Below are positions 22,967-31,448 of a stretch of DNA of 61,065 nt, one piece after another. The translations under genes and the position numbers were made by a program. Numbering within the stretch: the first letter of the stretch is position 1; the number at the start of each line of letters is the position of its first letter. The stretch is taken from IMG/VR virus record IMGVR_UViG_3300025767_000015, positions 1 to 61,065 of that record. The stretch is one strand, 5' to 3'. The notes below the pieces were generated by a model. It was not told the DNA's origin. It did not search any database and saw only the letters and a program-made list of their open reading frames with translations. Source of the stretch: a virus.

Positions 22967-23533
22967 TTAATCTTTTTCTGTAGCATACTTGACACCCATA
23001 ATGGTACCAACTATACTGAATGAATTAGTTAACAATATACCAAATAAATTTGACCATGTACTTTCTATTATCTTAGAATCATACCCTTTAGCAAGTATAA
23101 ACAAATACAATACTGTAGTAAGTAATCCTACACCAACAATAATACCCAATGCTAATTTTACTATAATAGAGATCAACTCAAACTGAGTCTTTTTTTGCAT
23201 GACCTCTAAGTCATTCAATGCTTCATCCCGTAAGTTCTCAGCTTCTTTTTTAGAGTCTTCCAACTCTTTCATTTTATCTTCAAGATCTAAAAGCAAATTT
23301 TTATTTAAAATGTTTGCTGCTTCTAATTCTTTATTCTGAGTTTGAACTTGTTTAGTTATATCTAAACGCTTCCTCCTTTGAGATAAATCTTTCTTCTTAC
23401 ACTCTTCAATATAATCCTTAACTTCAGGATCAGAAGTCTTAGCCAACAACTTAACAAAGCTTCCTTCTATAAAAACTTTCTTAGCTTTAGCTTTCTTAAT
23501 GGCTTCTTTAATAGTGTCTTTAGAACTTATCAC
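22967..23533 (-). CDS. coiled-coil, two-span membrane protein linked to response regulator
   Basis: 188 residues. Residues 1-60 are basic and helical; about 60-118 form a heptad coiled coil (KQVQTQNKELEAANILNKNL onward) like the signalling helices of histidine kinases; two membrane spans follow at about 120-148 (IIVKLALGIIVGVGLLTTVLYLFILA) and 161-180, ending KYATEKD. No kinase or receiver domain. Overlaps the response-regulator gene by 4 nt (ATGA). A membrane output or scaffold partner of the receiver is the simplest reading of context; a holin-like role is an alternative. Confidence 0.65.
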   Translation of the reverse strand: MISSKDTIKEAIKKAKAKKVFIEGSFVKLLAKTSDPEVKDYIEECKKKDLSQRRKRLDITKQVQTQNKELEAANILNKNLLLDLEDKMKELEDSKKEAENLRDEALNDLEVMQKKTQFELISIIVKLALGIIVGVGLLTTVLYLFILAKGYDSKIIESTWSNLFGILLTNSFSIVGTIMGVKYATEKD

Positions 23534-23964
23534 CTATATACTTTAAACGGATTAGTTTTATTGACATAACCTTGATAGTCTTTATTAAACTCTTCTAGTC
23601 TTGGTTCAATGTCATCAGATTTAATAATCCAAAACTGTGCACCTACGGCTTTAGCTTTTTCAATTTCCCCGCTATCACTGCTGCTAGAAATAATGCCAAT
23701 AACACAACCATTTCCATAATCTTCATTTATTTTACGGATCATTTCTATACCATCAAAGGATGATCCTATTATATTTAAATCAACAAAAACACATTCAGGT
23801 CTTTCTTCACCGTTATCCGGGAACCAAGACTTAAACATTCTGTCAGCTTCATCAGAGCTGTCTAGTGATTCTATAGACAAGGCTATGTCTAACATGCTAC
23901 AGGCATCTTCAAATACCAGATGAAATAGGTTTTCATCATCTATTAGCATTAGTGTATCAATCAT
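23530..23964 (-). CDS. receiver-only response regulator (CheY/Spo0F-like)
   Basis: 144 residues, a single receiver domain and no output domain. LMLIDDEN gives the acidic pair D9/D10; VFVDLNIIGSSFDGIEMI gives the phosphoacceptor D62; GIISSSSDSGEI gives S93/S94 at the Ser/Thr switch; WIIKSDD gives K115, with Ser instead of the usual Pro after Lys. All four functional positions are present, so phosphotransfer should work. Overlaps both the histidine kinase gene and the coiled-coil gene by 4 nt. Output is presumably by protein-protein contact. Confidence 0.88.
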   Translation of the reverse strand: MIDTLMLIDDENLFHLVFEDACSMLDIALSIESLDSSDEADRMFKSWFPDNGEERPECVFVDLNIIGSSFDGIEMIRKINEDYGNGCVIGIISSSSDSGEIEKAKAVGAQFWIIKSDDIEPRLEEFNKDYQGYVNKTNPFKVYR

Positions 23965-24863
23965 ATCTCAATAATTATTTTAGTACCTCCCTCATCTCTT
24001 TTTTGAGCTCGTACATTAAATCCATGTTCTTTTAAAATTGCAATTGAGATATTAAGTCCCAATCCCGTACCACTTTCTTTTTGTCCTTCTTTTCTTACGT
24101 AAGGTTTACTGAGTTCTATAAACTCTTCTGAAGTCAAACCTCTACCATTATCTTCTATTAGGATACTTAAGCCTTCTGTAAAGCTATCTTTAATGCTAAT
24201 CTTTACATACTTCGTACCACTATCATTATACTTTAAACCATTCCGAATAAAGTTATCTATAGCTGTACATAGTAACGGCTCATTAATTTCAAAAGACACA
24301 TCTAAACTGTCATCAAGAACAACCTGATTCTTATATGCAGTCAGCTTAAGATAGTCTGACAAAATTTCTTTTATATTTTTTAATTCTTTATTTAACTGTG
24401 CATTCTCCTTTACGAGATTTGTAAATTCAAATACACCTGCGTATACTTTTTGAGCATGGTGTAACCCATCTGTAATTAATCTAAGAGGTGCACCTATCTT
24501 TAACTCCTTAATATCCTCATCTGTAAGCCTTCTATTAAGAGATTTAATCCCTCTTGGTAGATAAGTATTAATTCCACTATGCATGTCATGACGTATGATC
24601 TTTGCAGCATGTTCTAAATAGATGTTCTTCTTATTAAGATCCTTTCTAATCTCAGCTTTATTACTTAAGAACTCTTTTACTACCGTAAAAAACGGAGGCA
24701 TAAAGGCAATAACACTAAGCCACTCAAAGTAATGTGTAAACGTGCTGTGATGTATAACTTTAAAGACAACTAAACTTTTGAATACAAAAAATGTAACCAT
24801 AATTATAGTTGAACATAGTAGGCAAATTCTACTACGTAAAGATATACCAGCTAAAGCTCCCAC
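23961..24863 (-). CDS. membrane sensor histidine kinase
   Basis: 300 residues. Two hydrophobic spans (about 12-37 and 47-64) with almost no periplasmic loop, then a dimerisation helix with IIRHDMHSGIN (H92 or H95 as phospho-site), and a complete ATPase domain: N-box AIDNFIRNGLKYND (N204, N208), G1 EDNGRG (237-242), F-box KPYVRKEG (253-260), G2 GTGLGL (265-270). The short sensor suggests detection of membrane state or an internal signal. RHDMHSG differs from the common HELRTPL H-box. Its cognate regulator is the next gene. Nothing suggests decay. Confidence 0.9.
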   Translation of the reverse strand: MGALAGISLRSRICLLCSTIIMVTFFVFKSLVVFKVIHHSTFTHYFEWLSVIAFMPPFFTVVKEFLSNKAEIRKDLNKKNIYLEHAAKIIRHDMHSGINTYLPRGIKSLNRRLTDEDIKELKIGAPLRLITDGLHHAQKVYAGVFEFTNLVKENAQLNKELKNIKEILSDYLKLTAYKNQVVLDDSLDVSFEINEPLLCTAIDNFIRNGLKYNDSGTKYVKISIKDSFTEGLSILIEDNGRGLTSEEFIELSKPYVRKEGQKESGTGLGLNISIAILKEHGFNVRAQKRDEGGTKIIIEI

Positions 24864-25051
24864 TATAGCTTAGATTTCTTTAACCCTAGCTTTTCAAAAA
24901 GCCATTTGCTTGGACAAAACTTGGTCCATACGCCAACCTGAAGCATTGTAGAAACAAAAGCTACTAACCACCAAGACTCAATGAAGATTGCTGTAGTTAA
25001 AACTACAGACATCAATAAGTAAACGGCTCTAACAGAAGTCCAGTTTTTCAT
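24863..25051 (-). CDS. small DUF2892/YgaP-like membrane protein, 62 aa
   Basis: MKNWTSVRAVYLLMSVVLTT onward gives two spans (about 8-25 and 27-43) and the end KFCPSKWLFEKLGLKK, where CP-x-LxxxLG is typical of DUF2892 inner-membrane domains that often accompany rhodanese or sulphur-handling proteins. Starts in an ATGA overlap with the 41-aa gene and its stop overlaps the kinase start. May modulate the kinase, whose sensor is itself almost all membrane; that is inference from gene order. Confidence 0.7.
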   Translation of the reverse strand: MKNWTSVRAVYLLMSVVLTTAIFIESWWLVAFVSTMLQVGVWTKFCPSKWLFEKLGLKKSKL

Positions 25052-25173
25052 AAGTTTATTATTTGTGCTAATGCAATTTGAAATCTATACCACAATCGTA
25101 ATCTAAAAGAAAGATTTTTAAACTCTTTAGTTTTAAATAGATCTTCTAATTCTTTTACATCTTCTATTTTCAT
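25048..25173 (-). CDS. small hypothetical protein, 41 aa
   Basis: ATG 25173-25171 with a good ribosome-binding sequence (AGAGG, 1 bp before ATG) and stop 25050-25048 overlapping the next ATG. Charged N-terminal half (MKIEDVKELEDLFKTKEFKN) and amphipathic, basic C-terminal half (LRLWYRFQIALAQIINL). No membrane span long enough to be sure. Position between the DUF5675 gene and the signalling genes closes the only gap in this operon. Confidence 0.6.
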   Translation of the reverse strand: MKIEDVKELEDLFKTKEFKNLSFRLRLWYRFQIALAQIINL

Positions 25174-25183
25174 ACCTCTAGCT

Positions 25184-25654
25184 TTATACAGTATCGTAAT
25201 CTATATACTGAATAGTTACTTCTTCACCTTCTTCAAGTGCTTTAGCAATTGCAGGGTAAATTCTTTTATACGCCGTAGTACTTGCACCAATGAAACCATC
25301 ACTAGAGCCAAAATTCGTTTGTTGACTGCTACCAACAATGAGACACCCAGCAGTGTGTTCGTCAGTATTACCAGTATGAATAAGGATATACTCAAAGTTA
25401 GGCACATCACGTACCCATAACATTCCCTTGTGCATTTCCCCATATTTCTTTTCATACCTTCCATGAAAACCTCCTACCTTTCTAAGAGTGATTTTATATG
25501 TGCCAGCAGGAATTCGTGTTTCAGACATAACCTTTGTTTCTCTATACTCATCTTCAAGAGTGTAGCATAAAAACTTTCTTCCTTCTGTAACATCAAATAA
25601 AATACCGTTTGTGCTGTCGTCTTGACTGCTAATTCTTAATACTTCTAACTTCAT
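25184..25654 (-). CDS. DUF5675 protein, probable cell-wall enzyme
   Basis: 156 residues. The core IHTGNTDEHTAGCLIVG (about 92-108) resembles the L,D-transpeptidase active site (His ... Ser/Thr-x-GC), with H93, H100 and C104 as likely catalytic residues; RIPAGTYKITLRKVGGFHGRY and GMLWVRDVPNFEYI are typical DUF5675 flanks. Common in phages of Bacteroidota and likely to cut or remodel peptidoglycan as an endolysin. Sits directly after the holin-like gene with a 4-nt overlap, the classic lysis pairing. Confidence 0.75.
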   Translation of the reverse strand: MKLEVLRISSQDDSTNGILFDVTEGRKFLCYTLEDEYRETKVMSETRIPAGTYKITLRKVGGFHGRYEKKYGEMHKGMLWVRDVPNFEYILIHTGNTDEHTAGCLIVGSSQQTNFGSSDGFIGASTTAYKRIYPAIAKALEEGEEVTIQYIDYDTV

Positions 25655-25899
25655 TTTTTTGCAAACTTTTCAAGACCTGCAATACCAAATGAACCAAGTG
25701 TAATGATTACAAAAGAATTATAGATCCCTTCATTAATAACTAAATCTTTACCAAAGTAACCTGTAACCAAGTCAACTGTAGCAAAGACTACCATAACTGC
25801 AAAAGACATAAATCCAATGATGGTTTTTTCATTGTAATCATTTTCGTCTTTAAAGATGTCAGCAAACGCCATACACTTTAATTTTAATTTTTTAAACAT
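25651..25899 (-). CDS. holin-like two-span membrane protein
   Basis: 82 residues with two spans (about 27-47, IIGFMSFAVMVVFATVDLVTG, and 58-75) and a charged C-terminus KFAKK, the size and shape of a class II holin. A second in-frame ATG (M10, MAFADIFKDENDYNEK) could be the real start, giving 73 residues; dual starts are also common in holin/antiholin pairs. First gene of the 22.1-25.9 kb operon. Confidence 0.65.
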   Translation of the reverse strand: MFKKLKLKCMAFADIFKDENDYNEKTIIGFMSFAVMVVFATVDLVTGYFGKDLVINEGIYNSFVIITLGSFGIAGLEKFAKK

Positions 25900-25923
25900 G
25901 ATGTAATTTGTTGGTTCTTACAT

Positions 25924-25965
25924 ATATAAAATACAAAAAAAGAGGGGCTTATAAAAACCCCTCTT
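25924..25965 (-). terminator. terminator of the virion operon fused to promoter-like element
   Basis: On the minus strand AAGAGGGG (25947-25940 complement of CCCCTCTT at 25958-25965) forms an 8-bp stem over a 10-nt loop, followed by seven Ts. The T-run continues TTTTTTTGTATTTTATAT, matching the boundary element, 25 nt before the holin-like start. Ends the long virion operon. Confidence 0.75.
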
Positions 25966-25989
25966 GTTAAATGTTGAGATATTACACTA

Positions 25990-28900
25990 TTATCTCTTAA
26001 TCATTGCCGGAACAGCTAGTGTTGACTCAACACGTACTGCAGCATCTAAGTCTTTGTATACACCACCTAAACCAATTGTTTTAAATAATGAATTTACAAA
26101 TTTAGGTGAGTGCTTTTGTTGCCACTCTGCAGGACCAACACGTCTTGTATAGAATCCGGTAGAGTTACCTGCTAAGTAATCATAGGTTAAGTTACCTATA
26201 TTATACACCTGTTGAAGAGATGCTCCGTAAGATGAGAACGGCTGCTTATAAATACTTTGACCAGTTAAGAACAAGTTACCATACTTATTAAATGAGTATG
26301 GGTTAAATGAACTTGCTTCAATATTAGTTTGAATCAGCTGGTTGATAATATGCAACTCCATAAATGATACTGGATCAAAAGCTCTACCATCATCAGCAAC
26401 TCCTAAGAATGGAAGTGGTCCTGTAGCTGCTCTTAATTTAGACTTTGATTTCAGCTTATCATCATCTTCATCATAGTCAAATAAAAACTTAAGCATATAA
26501 TGAGCTAATAGACCCATAACTAACTGAGATGCTACATCAACACCTAAACGCTTTAATGCTGCTGTCTCAGTAGCACTACGTTTAATACCAGGACTAACAG
26601 AAGACTTGTCACCCATTGCGTAGTACATAATTAAATCTCTAGCATAATATAAAGATGTAAGGTAGTAACCTTCTTCATATACATTAAGATCAGACTGAGG
26701 ACGCTCTCTAGAAAACCTTCTCTGGAACATTGATATAAAGAACTTTCTCATAAAAGCTGCCTGCTTAAACAAGAAGTATCTGTCTGCCATTGGCTGATTG
26801 ATGTCTTTATAGTTACCCTGTAGTCTATCAAATACACCTTGGAACTTAATCTTGAAGTCATTAAAGTTATCACTATCAAGACCCCAAGACTCTTCTACAT
26901 CTTCTCTAATAGAAAGCTTACCATCTTTTAAAATCATCACATCATATAAAGATACTTTAGTACCATCTTTTAATGTAATCTTTTGAAAGTCCATCATGGC
27001 AAACAATAACTCTAAAGAAGCATTCATTTCCATTAACTTTCTTGCGGATAAAGCCCAGCTACCAGAAGCTGAATCTCTACCTAAAGTTCTGTACAATGGA
27101 TCAGCAGTCTTATCTAATTGACCATCTATATTAAATGCTTGTATAATCTGTACGTGTCTAGACTTAGTACCTCTATTATATATGCTTGCAGACAACTCAA
27201 CTGTAGCTTTAGATGCAATTGATTTACCTTTTCCAAGACTTCTAAAATTTAAAAACTGACCAGCTGCAGCTTCTATATTATTCTGTACAATAGCTGCAAA
27301 CCTGTTTTTTACAGCAGAAGAAATATTAAATGCAAAGTAACTATTAGCTGCAACTTTAGACATTGCCGTACCTACTTTCTTTACAGTATCCATTGCTTTA
27401 GGAGCAGCTCTGTCAGCAGCTGTATTAGCATAACGCTGACCTAACCAATCTCTTTCATACAAAGATCTGATTAAAGATTCTCTTACAGAGTTAGAACCTT
27501 TACCACTTGACAATACTACTGCAGCCTGATTTTTAAAACTTGTAGCAACGTTCTTCTTAATCTTATTACCACTTTCTAAAGCAGATCTAGGATCCTCTAA
27601 AACTTTAAGAAGCATTTGAGCAGTATCACTAGTATCAATAAGCATCTTATGCATGATAGTAGAGGTACCATATCTAGCAAGAGACTTAAACAAGTTTAAT
27701 GTTACAAGCTCATTATCCATCTTACTAATACCATGTAGTGGAATCTTATTAAGATCATCACCTACCAGTCCTTCATTTATTAAAAGCCTTACATCAAGAT
27801 TTAAACCTTTCTCTACATCTTGTCTTTGACCACCAGCTATACTCTGCTTGATATCTTTACCAGCTTCTTTTATTGCTGTAACTACACCTGCTCTAGTTAG
27901 ATTCTGAACTTTGTCATAGGTATCTCTTTCAAAACGTGGGACCTCATATCCTAGTTTACCTACATTAGAAACACGCTCTTGACTATCTAAATGCCATTTC
28001 TTAATTTTTTCTAAGAAGCGGAACTTAGCTGGATTAGTACGCTTTAATTCAAAGTATGCATCATTGATAAATGGATTACGTATTACAGTACCATCTTTAG
28101 CAGTTACTTCTTTTACTGAAATATTTGGTAGCCAGTCATCACTTCTAGACACAGAGACTGTTTCTCCTGGTATCTTTTCTACAGGATTAGCAAGTACTCT
28201 CTTTTTATATTTAACAGCTCTAGGAGTTCTGTAATACGTTTCTCCTGATAGCTTAGTAGATACTAGGTACTTATCCTTTGGTATCTTAACTGTCCAGATA
28301 CTGGTAGGCTCATTAACTATAGATGAGTTATATCCTCCTAATGTAGCATCATATGCAGTTTTCTTTATACCTCTATGGTTATTATTCCACCATTTAGCAA
28401 AAAGCTTATCTTGCAGTAAAGTATTAATAACACTAGTATCATTATTCATTTCTTTTATCTGATCTGAATTAATCTGTGTTCCAGCTTTTTGATCTGCTAA
28501 ATAGCCACCGCTTTTAAATAAAACATAAGCAGGGCTACTTTCCCCTTCTTCTTTTATTCTATCAAGATGTTCTTGCCAAACTTCAAAATAATATTCACTA
28601 AAAACTTTGTTTTTAAGACCTCTAACAAATTGAAGTAAAGAACCTCTTTCTGCTAATAATGCAGTAGTATCATCATTATTAACTCTGTTTTTATAAATAC
28701 TTCTAATCTCAGCTCTTTCTTCATCTGTAGCAGTACCCGCTTCTATTTTTTCATAGACCTCACTTATAAACTCATTTTGAGCTTTAGTAAGATTATTAGA
28801 TTGTATTTCTTCCTTTCTAATACTCTCTAATTCAATTTCAATAGCTTTAATTCTAGCTTGTACTTTTGGATCTAGATCAGCAGCTTCAATCTGTAAGTTG

Positions 28901-31446
28901 TTATCTCTAAAGCCACCCGTTAAATCTTGAAGTTCTTCATAAAGCTTATCCATTTTAGACATGCTCGTTGAAGCTAGCAGCTTAGATATCTCTTTTAATC
29001 TTTCATAGGCTTTGCTTTCTCGCTCCCTATACTCATCTTTTAAAGCAATCTCAGTATTATCTTCTATCCACTTTAAACGTAAATTTTTAAAGTCATCACC
29101 TTGTGGATCTAGTTCAGCCTCATATAAACTGTCTATATAACGCTCGTACTCTATTTCAAATAAACCCGGTATTTCTTCATAAGTATAAAACTCAGATACT
29201 GAACTTCTATGCTCCTTTAAAACCTTTGCAACCTCTTGTTCTTCTTTACTTTTTTTAGTACCATCTAAATTAGTTATTCTAAATAAATTTTGATAGTCTT
29301 TTAGAGCTTGCTCTTTTTCAGCAAACAAATCTGTTTCATCAACACCATTATCTAATACGCTAATTTTTGCATCAGCATATTTAATTTTTGCAATAGCCTC
29401 TTCTTTAGCAGCATAAGCTTGCTCTCCGTATTCAGCAGTATCAAAGATTTCATCAGCTTGTCTATGCTCTTTAGTTTTAGCATTGTGCATAAACTTCATA
29501 TAGAGCTTTTTCTTTGCCATTAATCTAACATACTCCTCTTCATTATTCTCTTGTACAGCTAGACTTAATTCTTCATTTATCTGCTTCCAAAACCACTTAT
29601 AATCTTTGTGAGGATTTAAAAAAGTGTATACCTTATGTTCTTCTACAGACATCAAATCTTTAACCTGATCAGATTGAGGCTTAACTTCTTTAGGTCTAAA
29701 GCTTTTGTCTAAGAATACAAGGCTTTCAAAAAACTCTGATTCACTTCCTGGTTTATAACCAACTTTAACAGCTTCATCATAAAGCTCATTAATCATATCA
29801 TTTAAATATGACTGAGCTTTGTTTTCTACTTTTGAAACATTCATTAAATGCCATTTAGCAAAACTTTGTACAACAGGATCTTCACTACGCACATAAGCTT
29901 CTACAGTAGAAATAAGAGGAGCATCTCCCATTTTATTTTGAAGTCGTTTTTTAATATCCTCTCTAGTAATAAAGTAAGTTGACTTCTTTTTTTCAAGAGC
30001 TTCTATAGCACTTTTACTATTTTTAGCTCTTGCTCTTTCCATTTGTTCTTCCCATCTGCTAGCACCATTTGCCATAAGACTTTTAGAAAGATTATTGTAA
30101 ACAAAGTCTGTAGAAATCTCTAAAAGAGATGTATATACATTAGTTTTTACTTGAGTAGCTTTATTAATAATCTCATTTAAATCTACTAAAAATGCATTAT
30201 CAGAAGTAATTCCATTCTGTGTAGCTAAATTATTCATATGTTCAGCCCATATAGATAAGCTCTCTGCAATTTTACTTACAGCCATTACTCTACCTAAGTC
30301 GTCCTGCTTTAAATCTTTTTTAGTATCAATACTAAAAGTCTCTAAATTACCTACTATACGTTGAGCATCTCTAATACCTTGATAAAGTACTCCAAGGTTT
30401 ACTCTGTAAACTTTTGCAATAACATCTTCAGCTTTCATATCAGGTGTAACCTTTTGAGCTTTACCAAGATCTTGTAATAGCTGTTCTATAAGATTACGAC
30501 TCTTTTCACTTTCTTTTATAGCAGGTATAATTTCTGGGTTATCTTCTACAAACCTCTTAGAAATACGAGCAATATTTTTTAGCTCACCTATTTGAGCATT
30601 AATAGCATTAGCATCTTGTTTAGCTAAAGCTTCTCTATAGGCAACCTCATCTTGTAAAAATTGTATAACAGAATCATTTACATCTTGTACAAAAGTGTAA
30701 TCAAATGTTTCAGTCTTTATTAGTTCAGCTAACCCTGCAATACTTGTATCTGCAGACATCTTGCTGACATTTACTGATTTACCAAACAGCTTTCTAAAGA
30801 ACTGCTTTATAGCATACATTACTTTATCAATGAACGACTTGTTTTCATTAAGCTGTACTGATTCAGTAAGAGCTCTTACAATTACTTCTTTCTTTCTGGT
30901 AACCTCATCAGCTTCAGCATAGAGTTCTTCTACTACTGTAGCAATATTAGATACACCTCTTGCTTCATTATAAAGCTTCTCAAACAATGCTGGATTTTCT
31001 TCAGCAATAGCATCTACTATAGGGTGACTAAACTCATGAAAAGCTGTAGACTCATTAAACTTCCCTTTAATTAAGTAAGCAGTACCTGCATGATAAAAAC
31101 CTTTCTGACCACTATAAACCTTACCCTGCTGCTCTAATAACTCTGTAGCTTCATCTACAGTTAGAATGCTATAAGTTCTGCCTGTATTCTCACTAAGCTT
31201 CTCCAGCAAGTTAGACATCATTGCATCAGCTGTATACTTATTGTAAGATCTTAACTCATTGTTCAAGAATACAGAAGGGCCTAACTCATTAGACTCTTCA
31301 ATACTTCTTGAATCAATTTTGTTTTCTACATCAGTAATAGATCTAATAGTACCGGACTCATAGAAATCACGATATGCTTCAATTTCACCTACAGAATCTA
31401 CTAAGTTTTTCCATTCTTGCAGGGAGGTATTAGGACATGCTTTCAT
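25990..31446 (-). CDS. giant virion protein with zincin domain, 1818 aa
   Basis: Begins MKACPNTSLQEWKNLVDSVG. A zincin metallopeptidase-like site STAFHEFSHPIVDAI has H137, E138, H141, with a downstream EELYAEADE segment that may give the third ligand, followed by an amphipathic helix block (KQFFRKLFGKSV). Long helical repeats fill residues about 250-1000; the C-terminal third is globular. In crAss-like phages, giant proteins next to the polymerase are virion-packaged and injected; Iyer and colleagues described zincins in such polyvalent phage proteins. Last gene of the virion operon, 2 bp after the polymerase gene. Enzymatic activity is unproven. Confidence 0.7.
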   Translation of the reverse strand: MKACPNTSLQEWKNLVDSVGEIEAYRDFYESGTIRSITDVENKIDSRSIEESNELGPSVFLNNELRSYNKYTADAMMSNLLEKLSENTGRTYSILTVDEATELLEQQGKVYSGQKGFYHAGTAYLIKGKFNESTAFHEFSHPIVDAIAEENPALFEKLYNEARGVSNIATVVEELYAEADEVTRKKEVIVRALTESVQLNENKSFIDKVMYAIKQFFRKLFGKSVNVSKMSADTSIAGLAELIKTETFDYTFVQDVNDSVIQFLQDEVAYREALAKQDANAINAQIGELKNIARISKRFVEDNPEIIPAIKESEKSRNLIEQLLQDLGKAQKVTPDMKAEDVIAKVYRVNLGVLYQGIRDAQRIVGNLETFSIDTKKDLKQDDLGRVMAVSKIAESLSIWAEHMNNLATQNGITSDNAFLVDLNEIINKATQVKTNVYTSLLEISTDFVYNNLSKSLMANGASRWEEQMERARAKNSKSAIEALEKKKSTYFITREDIKKRLQNKMGDAPLISTVEAYVRSEDPVVQSFAKWHLMNVSKVENKAQSYLNDMINELYDEAVKVGYKPGSESEFFESLVFLDKSFRPKEVKPQSDQVKDLMSVEEHKVYTFLNPHKDYKWFWKQINEELSLAVQENNEEEYVRLMAKKKLYMKFMHNAKTKEHRQADEIFDTAEYGEQAYAAKEEAIAKIKYADAKISVLDNGVDETDLFAEKEQALKDYQNLFRITNLDGTKKSKEEQEVAKVLKEHRSSVSEFYTYEEIPGLFEIEYERYIDSLYEAELDPQGDDFKNLRLKWIEDNTEIALKDEYRERESKAYERLKEISKLLASTSMSKMDKLYEELQDLTGGFRDNNLQIEAADLDPKVQARIKAIEIELESIRKEEIQSNNLTKAQNEFISEVYEKIEAGTATDEERAEIRSIYKNRVNNDDTTALLAERGSLLQFVRGLKNKVFSEYYFEVWQEHLDRIKEEGESSPAYVLFKSGGYLADQKAGTQINSDQIKEMNNDTSVINTLLQDKLFAKWWNNNHRGIKKTAYDATLGGYNSSIVNEPTSIWTVKIPKDKYLVSTKLSGETYYRTPRAVKYKKRVLANPVEKIPGETVSVSRSDDWLPNISVKEVTAKDGTVIRNPFINDAYFELKRTNPAKFRFLEKIKKWHLDSQERVSNVGKLGYEVPRFERDTYDKVQNLTRAGVVTAIKEAGKDIKQSIAGGQRQDVEKGLNLDVRLLINEGLVGDDLNKIPLHGISKMDNELVTLNLFKSLARYGTSTIMHKMLIDTSDTAQMLLKVLEDPRSALESGNKIKKNVATSFKNQAAVVLSSGKGSNSVRESLIRSLYERDWLGQRYANTAADRAAPKAMDTVKKVGTAMSKVAANSYFAFNISSAVKNRFAAIVQNNIEAAAGQFLNFRSLGKGKSIASKATVELSASIYNRGTKSRHVQIIQAFNIDGQLDKTADPLYRTLGRDSASGSWALSARKLMEMNASLELLFAMMDFQKITLKDGTKVSLYDVMILKDGKLSIREDVEESWGLDSDNFNDFKIKFQGVFDRLQGNYKDINQPMADRYFLFKQAAFMRKFFISMFQRRFSRERPQSDLNVYEEGYYLTSLYYARDLIMYYAMGDKSSVSPGIKRSATETAALKRLGVDVASQLVMGLLAHYMLKFLFDYDEDDDKLKSKSKLRAATGPLPFLGVADDGRAFDPVSFMELHIINQLIQTNIEASSFNPYSFNKYGNLFLTGQSIYKQPFSSYGASLQQVYNIGNLTYDYLAGNSTGFYTRRVGPAEWQQKHSPKFVNSLFKTIGLGGVYKDLDAAVRVESTLAVPAMIKR

Positions 31447-31448
31447 AC

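Noticed and set aside
23530-24863. Host-genome contamination as source of the two-component genes
   Set aside because: The genes overlap phage-type neighbours by 4 nt on both sides without a junction, repeat or change of composition that I can see.
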